From an uncultured Clostridia bacterium (GTDB lineage Bacteria > Bacillota > Clostridia > Oscillospirales > CAG-272): a DNA stretch of 44,799 nucleotides. The notes beneath the pieces were generated by a model. The model saw nothing but the letters and a program-made list of their open reading frames with translations. It made no database searches and was not told the DNA's origin. Position 1 is the first letter of the stretch; each line of letters begins with the position of its first letter. The position numbers and the translations under genes were made by a program. The DNA is taken from NCBI GenBank assembly GCA_944384545.1, contig CALWTT010000081.1, forward strand, positions 1 to 44,799, in the 5' to 3' direction. Shown in pieces: positions 1-7,123 of the stretch.

Positions 1-552
1 CGTCTGCGCCGCCCACAGGGTTTCCCGGTCCAATGTTTCTTTTACATATCCATCGGGCGTCGCGCGCTTGACCGTATCCGTCACGCGACAGGCCGCCGTG
101 GCTCCACCGCATGCATAGGCTGCCGCCACTACATCTGCAATCATATCCGGGGTCACCATGCATCTGGCTGCATCGTGTATCGCCACATACCGGACCTTTT
201 CCCCATCCGTTGCCTCAAATCCCGCAAGCGCCGAGTATTGCCTCGTTTCTCCTCCAGGCACGACCTTGCGGTATTTGCAGATTCCATAGGTGTGCATCAA
301 CCCGTCGACGGTATGCAACTCTTCTTTCCGCGCTACCACCACAATATCGTCTATATACGGGCATGCGTCCAGCGCACGTGCCGCATGGATCAATACCGGA
401 GCATCCTCCAGCTGCATCAGCTGTTTGGTTGTGCCGTCCACACTTTGCATGCGACTTCCCGTTCCTCCTGCCAAAAGAATCGCCGCAGTATACGGACGGC
501 GTTTCCCTGTCAGGAACCGTAGAATGCGACAGATACGATAGGTCTTTTTCAT
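1..552 (-). CDS. ispD: 2-C-methyl-D-erythritol 4-phosphate cytidylyltransferase IspD (C-terminus beyond window)
   Basis: The minus-strand frame is open from an ATG at 552 to the left edge (184 codons; the end lies outside). Near residue 24 the translation shows AAILLAGGTGSRM, the nucleotide-binding signature of IspD/GT-A cytidylyltransferases, followed by TTKQLMQLEDAPVLIHAARAL; AIHDAARCMV near residue 125 and CRVTDTVKR near residue 155 also match IspD. The family transfers CMP from CTP to MEP in the non-mevalonate isoprenoid pathway, in the cytoplasm, feeding undecaprenyl phosphate among other products. The start leaves about 20 extra basic residues before the core, so a later start cannot be excluded. 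It follows the small gene at 559-894 with a 6-base gap and is probably co-transcribed from the promoter near 1004. Confidence 0.93.
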   Translation of the reverse strand, partial: MKKTYRICRILRFLTGKRRPYTAAILLAGGTGSRMQSVDGTTKQLMQLEDAPVLIHAARALDACPYIDDIVVVARKEELHTVDGLMHTYGICKYRKVVPGGETRQYSALAGFEATDGEKVRYVAIHDAARCMVTPDMIADVVAAAYACGGATAACRVTDTVKRATPDGYVKETLDRETLWAAQT

Positions 553-558
553 CGGTTC

Positions 559-894
559 CTACTTCCTGTAATATACAAAATGAGCGATAACTGTGCGCTC
601 TTTTCCGTCCTCTTCCAGGTTCGGCGCGGTCAGGACCACACCATCTCCGGACAGCAAATACGCCGCACGCAACTCCTCTACACGTGCGCGCAACAGAATT
701 TCTCCCGAACTGAGCAAAAGAAATTCTCCGTTGCGTACCGAAAGGCACCCTCCGCGGCCAATAATCTCATCGGTATCATTTCTGCGCTCGGTCACATACC
801 GGATCGCCTGACCGTGCAATTCCATCGCACGCTGCTCACGGAATGCGCGACTGTCCGGATTCTTCGGCCTGAAAATCTTCCGGAAAAAAGACAA
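559..894 (-). CDS. small conserved-looking hypothetical protein upstream of ispD
   Basis: An ORF of 111 residues starting at a TTG codon (892-894). I chose it because a strong AGGAGGA Shine-Dalgarno sits seven bases upstream; the frame stays open further upstream, but no better start is seen there. The protein begins MSFFRKIFRPK, is basic at the N-terminus and has no membrane segment. A middle part (VTERRNDTDEIIGRGGCLSVRNGEFLL) and a hydrophobic strand-rich C-terminal half suggest a small beta-rich domain. I do not recognise the family. It ends 6 bases before ispD and shares its transcript. A function in isoprenoid or envelope metabolism would be guilt by association only. Confidence 0.7.
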   Translation of the reverse strand: MSFFRKIFRPKNPDSRAFREQRAMELHGQAIRYVTERRNDTDEIIGRGGCLSVRNGEFLLLSSGEILLRARVEELRAAYLLSGDGVVLTAPNLEEDGKERTVIAHFVYYRK

Positions 895-926
895 AACACT
901 TCCTCCTGTGCCTGGTGTGTAATGTG

Positions 927-957
927 AAAAAAGGTGCTCCTGTGATAGAAGATGCAC
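927..957 (-). promoter_or_regulatory. hairpin with U-run in the leader of the ispD transcript
   Basis: On the minus strand GTGC (957-954) and GCAC (937-934) can pair, with an inner TTCT/AGGA extension, and CTTTTTT follows at 933-927. It lies between the promoter near 1004 and the start at 894. The stem is short and bulged, so it may be a weak attenuator or only chance. Confidence 0.35.
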
Positions 958-1003
958 GGTATTCCTTCGCACACGTCCCTGAACTCGTACATACACTGAT
1001 AGT

Positions 1004-1012
1004 ATTATAGCA
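1004..1012 (-). promoter_or_regulatory. extended -10 promoter for the hypothetical gene and ispD
   Basis: The minus strand reads TGC-TATAAT (1012-1004), a perfect -10 hexamer with an extended TGn element. The -35 position is only T-rich, as is common for extended -10 promoters. The 5' leader would be about 100 nt. Confidence 0.6.
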
Positions 1013-1070
1013 TGCCCATCCATAAAAAAAAAGAGAGCTTTTTTAATTTTATCATAACAGATGGAAATAT

Positions 1071-1088
1071 CCCCCCACTTTCCCCCAT
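1071..1088 (-). promoter_or_regulatory. second, inverted MraZ-like box
   Basis: On the minus strand this reads ATGGGGGAAAGTGGGGGG: two TGGGG elements whose T residues are exactly 10 bp apart (1087 and 1077). This is the same geometry as the box over the mraZ start region, but in opposite orientation and about 150 bp away. E. coli MraZ is known to bind TGGGN repeats spaced by 5 nt. Binding here is inferred. Confidence 0.4.
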
Positions 1089-1140
1089 AACCAATGCAAA
1101 CTGCATTTAAACGATAGAAGTTTCACTATTTGTGTATATG

Positions 1141-1164
1141 CGCCAAACAATGTGGCGTTTTTTT
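1141..1164 (+). terminator. intrinsic terminator-like hairpin upstream of the mraZ promoter
   Basis: CGCCA (1141-1145) pairs with TGGCG (1153-1157) around a 7-base loop, followed by seven T residues (1158-1164). The stem is short but GC-rich. No plus-strand gene lies upstream in this region, so it may insulate the mraZ promoter, end an unseen short transcript, or be a relic. Confidence 0.45.
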
Positions 1165-1198
1165 GTGAAATATTTTTGGGTAAAACCTTTCTCGCCTC

Positions 1199-1227
1199 TT
1201 GATTTTTGATGCGGGAAAAGGTATAAT
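1199..1227 (+). promoter_or_regulatory. sigma-A promoter of the dcw cluster (mraZ promoter)
   Basis: TTGATT (1199-1204) and TATAAT (1222-1227) are separated by exactly 17 bp. The expected start of transcription near 1233 falls at the edge of the MraZ-type repeats, the arrangement expected for autorepression. Confidence 0.8.
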
Positions 1228-1235
1228 ATGAGTGT

Positions 1236-1254
1236 AGTGGAGAAAAGTGGGGAG
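1236..1254 (+). promoter_or_regulatory. MraZ-type operator (direct TGGNN repeats)
   Basis: AGTGGAGAAAAGTGGGGAG contains two AGTGG elements at 1236 and 1246, a 10-bp period matching the TGGGN-N5 repeats bound by E. coli MraZ. It lies directly downstream of the -10 element. Assignment is by pattern and by position before mraZ. Confidence 0.6.
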
Positions 1255-1294
1255 AAATCCCCTTTCATCCCATTCTTATCAGGAGGAGCTTCGG

Positions 1295-1717
1295 ATGCTG
1301 TTCGTCGGTGAATTTCATCATACGCTGGATGCCAAAAACCGCATCTTTATCCCCGCAAAATACCGCACGGCGCTCGGCGACTCCTTCTATATCACAAGAA
1401 AAATGGAAAGGTGTCTTGCCATTTATTCCGAGGCCGAATGGACAAAGATGACCGATAAACTGAATACACTTCCCGATTCCGTTGTAGGCGCTATCAAGCA
1501 GTTCCTGTATTCAAAAACCGTCAGCGTGACCCCGGACGGACAGGGGCGGATCGTTCTTCCGCCGGAGTTAATGCAATATGCTGCCATCGAGAAAAACGCC
1601 GTGATTATCGGCGTGGGAGATCATCTTCAAATCTGGTCGGATGCCCTGTGGAGTGAAAAGGAAAATACGATGGATACGGCTGCTCTCATGGAGCAGTTGC
1701 GCCAGCTCGGACTATAA
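1295..1717 (+). CDS. mraZ: MraZ, transcriptional regulator of the dcw cluster
   Basis: 140 residues, the usual MraZ length. The start is the ATG preceded by AGGAGGAGC; the frame is open 16 codons further upstream but without a ribosome site. It begins MLFVGEFHHTLDAKNRIFIPAKYR, the first AbrB/SpoVT-like half with the DAKNRIFIPAK signature, and repeats the fold as TVSVTPDGQGRIVLPPEL around residues 70-90. MraZ is a ring-forming DNA-binding protein that controls the dcw operon through TGGGN repeats, and a matching box is seen at 1236-1254. First gene of the cluster, 26 bases before rsmH. Confidence 0.96.
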   Translation: MLFVGEFHHTLDAKNRIFIPAKYRTALGDSFYITRKMERCLAIYSEAEWTKMTDKLNTLPDSVVGAIKQFLYSKTVSVTPDGQGRIVLPPELMQYAAIEKNAVIIGVGDHLQIWSDALWSEKENTMDTAALMEQLRQLGL

Positions 1718-1743
1718 GGCGTATAAGACAGCATACAAACGCA

Positions 1744-2688
1744 ATGTCAGAACATGATTTCTCCCATATCCCGGTTCTCCTGAATGCCTGCATCGATGCA
1801 CTCCTTATCCGGCCGGATATGACCTATGTGGACTGTACAACCGGTGGCGGCGGACATTCCTATGAAATTGCCGCAAGACTGGGAGAGGGCGGTCAGCTTA
1901 TCTGCCTGGATCGTGATGAAATGGCACTGGATGCCGCAAAAGAAAAACTTACCCCCTTCCTCCGCAGAATTGTCTTCCGGAAAGCCAATTTCAGCGATCT
2001 CGGTCACGTACTCGAAGAAATGCATGTTTCCAATCTGGGAGGCGTTCTCGCAGACCTGGGATGCTCCTCCTATCAATTTGATACACCGGAGCGCGGTTTT
2101 TCCTATCAGCACGATGCCCCGCTGGACATGCGCATGGATCAACAGGCAATACTGACCGCAGACACGGTAGTCAACCAATATCCGTCCGACGCCCTGCGCC
2201 GCATTATTTTTGAATACGGTGAAGAACGCTTTGCAGGAAAAATTGCAGAAAAAATTGTGGCAGCCCGACAAATTTCTCCAATAAAGACCACAGGTCAGCT
2301 TTCCGAGATTATCTGTGCCGCCATTCCGAAGGAGGCACGAAAAATCGGACCTCATCCCGCAAAGCGAACCTTTCAGGCCATCCGCATTGAGGTCAATGCA
2401 GAACTCGATGCTATTCCTCCGATGATACGTGATGCCGCTGCATATCTACAGCCCGGTGGCAGACTGGCACTGATTTCCTTTCATTCTCTGGAAGACAGAC
2501 TTGTTAAACAGAATTTTGCAAACCTCGCTTCCGGTTGCGAATGCCCACGCGACTTTCCTGTCTGCGTTTGCGGCAAAAAACCGATTCTTCAGATTCTCAG
2601 TAAAAAACCAATCCTGCCGGATCCGCATGAACTGATCGTCAATCCACGCTCCCGCAGTGCAAAATTGCGTGTAGCAGAAAAACTGTAA
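1744..2688 (+). CDS. rsmH: 16S rRNA (cytosine1402-N4)-methyltransferase RsmH (MraW)
   Basis: 314 residues, full family length. The N-terminus HIPVLLNACIDAL and the SAM-binding stretch YVDCTTGGGGHS (residues 28-39) are diagnostic, with LGGVLADLGCSSYQFD and GFSY(Q)HDAPLDMRMD further on and the C-terminal NPRSRSAKLRVAEK signature of RsmH. It methylates C1402 of 16S rRNA in the ribosomal P site using SAM. Second gene of the dcw cluster, as in most bacteria. No strong Shine-Dalgarno precedes the ATG, so translation may depend partly on coupling to mraZ, whose stop is 26 bases upstream. Confidence 0.97.
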   Translation: MSEHDFSHIPVLLNACIDALLIRPDMTYVDCTTGGGGHSYEIAARLGEGGQLICLDRDEMALDAAKEKLTPFLRRIVFRKANFSDLGHVLEEMHVSNLGGVLADLGCSSYQFDTPERGFSYQHDAPLDMRMDQQAILTADTVVNQYPSDALRRIIFEYGEERFAGKIAEKIVAARQISPIKTTGQLSEIICAAIPKEARKIGPHPAKRTFQAIRIEVNAELDAIPPMIRDAAAYLQPGGRLALISFHSLEDRLVKQNFANLASGCECPRDFPVCVCGKKPILQILSKKPILPDPHELIVNPRSRSAKLRVAEKL

Positions 2689-2716
2689 TCCGTATAAGAA
2701 CGGAAGGAGGTTCTCC

Positions 2717-3247
2717 ATGACACAAACCATTGCCATTCGCGGCACATCTCCCGAAATCAATCCTTTATACATAAAAATGCGTCGCCGTTTTGCCGGTCAG
2801 AACGATCGCACCATCGGCGAAATCAAGGCACAGGAGGCCATCCGGGACGGATATGAACCGTATGCCATTCATTCAGGCGTCCCCAAACATACAGCCGCCG
2901 AATGCCATGTCACCCGTGCCAATTCTCTGCCGGTCCACGAAAATAAAAACAAATGGAACGCCCCCCGTCCCATTGCAGTCTCCGGTATTTCCATCGCCGT
3001 AATTGTGGTGGGAGTGATTCTTCTTTTTGCCCTCTTACTGTCCGGGCTTCATATCAACAGATTGCATCAACAGTTGGCCCTCGCGCAGAACAATACCGAA
3101 ATTCTGCAAAACCAACCTTATACTCGCACATTGATCCCGGAAAATACGGAGCAGCACGCCTCGTCCAATGAATTTCCTGATACCGAAGCTGCGGCGGACA
3201 AGCAGATCCTTCTTGACAATCTTCTCCGTGCCTTTTCTGCTGCATAG
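2717..3247 (+). CDS. FtsL-like single-pass membrane division protein
   Basis: 176 residues, start fixed by GGAAGGAGG ten bases upstream. The protein has a long polar N-terminal cytoplasmic tail (about 85 residues), one hydrophobic helix near residues 86-109 (AVSGISIAVIVVGVILLF region) and a short extracytoplasmic part beginning LHINRLHQQLALAQNN, which could start a coiled coil. FtsL is poorly conserved in sequence. The call rests on topology and on position between rsmH and the PBP gene, where ftsL normally sits. The extracytoplasmic part lacks a long leucine zipper, so it may be a divergent FtsL or an unrelated membrane protein that has taken this position. Confidence 0.6.
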   Translation: MTQTIAIRGTSPEINPLYIKMRRRFAGQNDRTIGEIKAQEAIRDGYEPYAIHSGVPKHTAAECHVTRANSLPVHENKNKWNAPRPIAVSGISIAVIVVGVILLFALLLSGLHINRLHQQLALAQNNTEILQNQPYTRTLIPENTEQHASSNEFPDTEAAADKQILLDNLLRAFSAA

Positions 3248-3279
3248 ACATTTTTTCTTCCCGACATCCGTATAATGAT

Positions 3280-3311
3280 AGCGATAGTCAATAGGACTGT
3301 CGCTATTTTTT
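3280..3311 (+). terminator. intrinsic terminator or attenuator inside the dcw cluster
   Basis: AGCGATAGTC (3280-3289) pairs with GACTGTCGCT (3295-3304), ten base pairs with one G-U and a 5-base loop, followed by A and six T residues (3306-3311). It lies 20 bases before the PBP start. A TATAAT hexamer (3271-3276) immediately precedes the hairpin but has no convincing -35, so a separate promoter here is uncertain. The structure probably lowers read-through from the ftsL-like gene into the PBP gene. Confidence 0.7.
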
Positions 3312-3331
3312 ATGTGGGAGGATCGCTTCCG

Positions 3332-5578
3332 GTGAAACAGGATTTTTTTCTACTCTTCCGGCGGCGCGGTACTGCGTTGCTACTCATATTCTGCATCTTG
3401 CTATCCGCACTCGGCGCTGTACTGTTTCGCATGCAGATCTTCGGGTACGAAGAATATCAGCAAAAAGTTCTGGATCAGATTACCGTTGGCTCCGCGTTGA
3501 AGGCAAACCGCGGCAACATCTATGACAGAAACGGGAATCTGCTTGCAACAAATATTACAACATGGCGTGTATATATTTCACCCGTAGATATTGCCGTTGC
3601 AAAGCGGCGCAGCGCCGGAAATCAGGACGAACGCATTGCAAGCGGACTTTCAGAAATTCTTGGACTTCCCTACGAAGATATTTATAAAAAAACCCAACGC
3701 TCTTATCGCCTCGACGAGACCATCGCCAAAAGTGTAGACAGAGACACGGCAGCACGGGTTCTTGCTTTTGCGGAAGCGGAAGCGTTCTCTTCCATGGTAC
3801 ATGTGGAGGCCAGCACCTCACGCTATTACTGCTATGACTCCTTGGCTGCGCAAACCATCGGATTTACCGGTGGAGATAACCAGGGACTTTTTGGTCTTGA
3901 ACTTTTTTACAATGATTATCTTGCGGGTACCGACGGAAAATATCTGAGTGTAAAAGACGCGGCCGGAAAAGATCTTCCGTTCGGCTACACCGGCTATGTC
4001 CCCGCTACAGACGGCCTGGATCTGCATTCCACACTGGATCTGTACATACAAACACAGCTGGAACGGGTCCTGCTGGATGCCGCAGAAAATGCCGGTGCGG
4101 CCAATCGCGTCAGCGGAATTGTCATGGATGTACATACCGGCGCCATACTGGCAATGGCCACGCTACCTTCCTATGACCTGAACAATCCTTATGAATTGGA
4201 CGAATCGCTTCTTTCCTATCTGTCCGGCTATGACGTAAACAGCGAAGAATACCAAAAAAAGAAAAGCGAACTTCTCTATACCATGTGGAGCAACAAAGCG
4301 ATCAGCGAAACCTACGAACCGGGCTCCACATTCAAAATTATCACTTCGGCAATGGGACTGGAAACCGGCGTCGTCACACCGACCGACCCTTTTACCTGCT
4401 CGGGTGCCTATGTAGTCGGCGGCGTCACCATCCACTGCCACAAAAGGACCGGGCATGGATCGCTCAATTTTGCCGGCGGACTCCAGCAATCCTGCAACCC
4501 CGTATTTATGCAGGTAGCGGCAAGGCTGGGGAGCGAAACCTTTTACCGGTATTTTCAGTCATTCGGATATCTTGAGAAGACCGGCATTGATCTCCCCAGT
4601 GAAACCGGAAGCATCTTTCACAAACTGGAAAATATTCACGAAGTAGAACTCGCTACCGCATCCTTCGGGCAGCGCTTCAATGTTTCCATGATCCAGCAGA
4701 TCACCGCCATAGCCGCCGTAGCCAACGGAGGGTATCTGGTGACACCGCACCTCATGGAATCCTTTACAGACGAAGGCGGAAATACCATTCTGGCCTATGC
4801 TACCAAAGTAAAACGCCAGGTAGTCGGAAGCGAGACCTGCCGCACGGTTGCACAAATTCTGGAAGAGGGCGTTTCGGGAGGCGGCGGTGCCAAAAACGCC
4901 TATGTCAGCGGCTATAAAATTGCTGCAAAAACAGGAACCAGTGAAAAATTGAACGGAATGCGCGTCGGTTCCTGCGTTGCATATGCACCGGCAGACAATC
5001 CGCAAATTGCCGTAATTATTATGGTGGATGAACCGACCTCCGGAATGGTTTACGGCAGCGTGGTGGCAGCACCATATGTTTCGGATCTGCTTGCCAATGT
5101 TCTTCCCTATCTTGGCTATTCCCCCTCTTATACCGAAGAGGAACAAAAGACCATGCAAATTTCCATAGGACAGTATACCGGGCTGAGCCGCAGCGAAGCC
5201 GAAAAGAAAATCCGTGCGCTCGGACTTTCGGTTGAATACGGGGACAATGCTACGGGGGATACTGTTACCGCACAGGTTCCCGCATCCGGTGAATGTGTTA
5301 CCAAGGAAGGAGGCAAGGTTATTCTCTATACGGGCGGGGCGCCCAAAGACAGTGTAAAAGTACCAGATGTTATGGGAAAAAGTGCGGCAGATGCCAATCG
5401 AATTCTCTTAGATGCGGGTCTTAATATTCGCATCGAAGGTGCCCTCAATTATACGGTCGGCGAAGGCGCAGTTGTTATATCCTGCTCCCATGTGGCCGGG
5501 GAAAGCGTTGCCCCGGGAACCGTTGTTACGGTTACCTTCCGGCATATGGAAGCCGATGAGGCATTAGATCAAAAATAA
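3332..5578 (+). CDS. class B penicillin-binding protein (FtsI/SpoVD type) with two PASTA domains
   Basis: 748 residues from a GTG start chosen for the GGGAGG site ten bases upstream; the frame is open 19 codons further. One N-terminal membrane anchor (about residues 13-35) is followed by the dimerisation domain with NRGNIYDRNGNLLA. The transpeptidase domain carries STFK (about 332-335, catalytic serine), SCN (387-389) and KTGT (533-536). Two C-terminal PASTA repeats span about 610-675 and 678-740. The enzyme cross-links septal peptidoglycan outside the membrane, partnered by the SEDS protein FtsW encoded downstream. PASTA domains are typical of the Gram-positive division PBP and of sporulation SpoVD; sequence alone does not separate these. 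It lies just behind an intrinsic hairpin. Confidence 0.93.
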   Translation: MKQDFFLLFRRRGTALLLIFCILLSALGAVLFRMQIFGYEEYQQKVLDQITVGSALKANRGNIYDRNGNLLATNITTWRVYISPVDIAVAKRRSAGNQDERIASGLSEILGLPYEDIYKKTQRSYRLDETIAKSVDRDTAARVLAFAEAEAFSSMVHVEASTSRYYCYDSLAAQTIGFTGGDNQGLFGLELFYNDYLAGTDGKYLSVKDAAGKDLPFGYTGYVPATDGLDLHSTLDLYIQTQLERVLLDAAENAGAANRVSGIVMDVHTGAILAMATLPSYDLNNPYELDESLLSYLSGYDVNSEEYQKKKSELLYTMWSNKAISETYEPGSTFKIITSAMGLETGVVTPTDPFTCSGAYVVGGVTIHCHKRTGHGSLNFAGGLQQSCNPVFMQVAARLGSETFYRYFQSFGYLEKTGIDLPSETGSIFHKLENIHEVELATASFGQRFNVSMIQQITAIAAVANGGYLVTPHLMESFTDEGGNTILAYATKVKRQVVGSETCRTVAQILEEGVSGGGGAKNAYVSGYKIAAKTGTSEKLNGMRVGSCVAYAPADNPQIAVIIMVDEPTSGMVYGSVVAAPYVSDLLANVLPYLGYSPSYTEEEQKTMQISIGQYTGLSRSEAEKKIRALGLSVEYGDNATGDTVTAQVPASGECVTKEGGKVILYTGGAPKDSVKVPDVMGKSAADANRILLDAGLNIRIEGALNYTVGEGAVVISCSHVAGESVAPGTVVTVTFRHMEADEALDQK

Positions 5579-5621
5579 GGAAGTTGCATTTCCACAAAAA
5601 TCTGCTGTTTTGAGGTGAAAA

Positions 5622-7115
5622 ATGAAACTTTCTGCTCTTCTTATGCCGGATGAGTATTCCTCGTCTGTTGATCCGAAAAATATCGAGATAACCGGGATCG
5701 CTGTATCCGGTTCTGCGCTCTTTCGCGGTTGCCTGTTCATCTGTATCCGCGGTACCCGTTACGACTCCCACAACCTGCTCACACTTGCAGCGAAATCCGG
5801 CGCGGCCGCAGCACTTGTGGAAGACAGCACGGCCATTGCAACACCAGAAGGACTTCCCCTCTTCACGGTAGGAAGCACGCGCAGAGCCATGGCATATGCC
5901 TACCACCGATTTTACGGTGAGCCAGGAAATGCCATGCGTCTTATTGCCGTGACCGGCACCAACGGAAAAACCTCTACGGCCACCATGCTATACACCATTT
6001 TGCAAAAAGCCGGTCGGAAAGTTGCTATGATCGGGACCGTCGCCTGTAAATCCGAGGAAAAGCTCTATTCACCCGATATCCGGACCGAGCCGCGCCGCAC
6101 AATGACCACACCAGACCCGGATATTCTGTATCCCATGCTGGCAGACATGCGAAAAGACGGTGTCGAATTTGTGGTAATGGAAACCTCCTCCCATGCTCTT
6201 GCCCTTGAAAAGCTCGCCCCGCTCCGCTTTGAAATCGGAATTTTTACCAATCTGTCCCCTGAGCATCTGGACTTTCACGGGAATATGGAAAACTATCTTG
6301 CGGCCAAAGCACGACTTTTTTCGCAATGCAATTGTGGTATCATCAATTTTGACAATGAATATGCCGACCGTCTCGAAAAGCAGGCAAAATGTGAGATTCT
6401 GCGCTGTGGTGCCGTGTACCACGAACAGTATAATGCCGAAGAAATTGTCAATCGAGGTGCATTCGGCGTTTCCTATCTATACAGCACACCCACTGTGCGC
6501 ATGTCGGTTTCCGTGCCGATTCCGGGCTCTTTCACCGTCTATAATTCCCTGCTTGCTCTTACCGCCGCCATTCGTCTCGGCATCTCTCCCACCGATGCAA
6601 AAGATGCATTGGCAACCATGCCAAGCGTTCCGGGACGATTGGAACGCATTCCGCTTCCGGAAACGGTGGATTTTTCTGTTTTTATTGACTACGCCCATAC
6701 CGAAGCTGCACTGCGGAACATTCTGCTCACGGTATGCAATTTCAGGCAGGGCGGACAACGGATTGTTCTGGTATTCGGTTGCGGCGGAGACCGGGATGCA
6801 GGAAAACGGGCACCTATGGGAAGAGTGGCGGAAGAAATGGCGGATTATATCATTGTCACCTCGGATAATAACCGCTCCGAGGATCCGACGGTCATCATTC
6901 ACGACATTCTGCTCGGCATGCACAACCGCAAAAAGCGTCGGGTCATTGTGAATCGCCGACGTGCTATCGAATATGCCATACAACAGGCACAACCGGGGGA
7001 TATTGTTCTCCTCGTAGGAAAAGGGCACGAAAATTACGAGCTTTCAAACGGAGAACGGAATCCGTTCAGCGAAAGAACCATTGTGGAGGAAGCGGTAAAA
7101 GCGCGCTTCCATTAA
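5622..7115 (+). CDS. murE: UDP-MurNAc-tripeptide synthetase MurE
   Basis: 497 residues, GAGGTG ribosome site. The Mur-ligase ATP loop GTNGKTST is at 111-118, followed by METSSHAL (188-195) and IDYAHTEAAL (357-366). The C-terminal domain holds TSDNNRSEDP, with DNNR at 417-420 where meso-diaminopimelate-adding MurE enzymes have DNPR. The conserved Arg that contacts m-DAP is kept, but Pro is replaced by Asn; L-lysine enzymes carry a different motif. m-DAP is therefore the likely substrate, added to UDP-MurNAc-L-Ala-D-Glu in the cytoplasm. Eight bases separate its stop from murF. Confidence 0.95.
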   Translation: MKLSALLMPDEYSSSVDPKNIEITGIAVSGSALFRGCLFICIRGTRYDSHNLLTLAAKSGAAAALVEDSTAIATPEGLPLFTVGSTRRAMAYAYHRFYGEPGNAMRLIAVTGTNGKTSTATMLYTILQKAGRKVAMIGTVACKSEEKLYSPDIRTEPRRTMTTPDPDILYPMLADMRKDGVEFVVMETSSHALALEKLAPLRFEIGIFTNLSPEHLDFHGNMENYLAAKARLFSQCNCGIINFDNEYADRLEKQAKCEILRCGAVYHEQYNAEEIVNRGAFGVSYLYSTPTVRMSVSVPIPGSFTVYNSLLALTAAIRLGISPTDAKDALATMPSVPGRLERIPLPETVDFSVFIDYAHTEAALRNILLTVCNFRQGGQRIVLVFGCGGDRDAGKRAPMGRVAEEMADYIIVTSDNNRSEDPTVIIHDILLGMHNRKKRRVIVNRRRAIEYAIQQAQPGDIVLLVGKGHENYELSNGERNPFSERTIVEEAVKARFH

Positions 7116-7123
7116 GGAGCATC

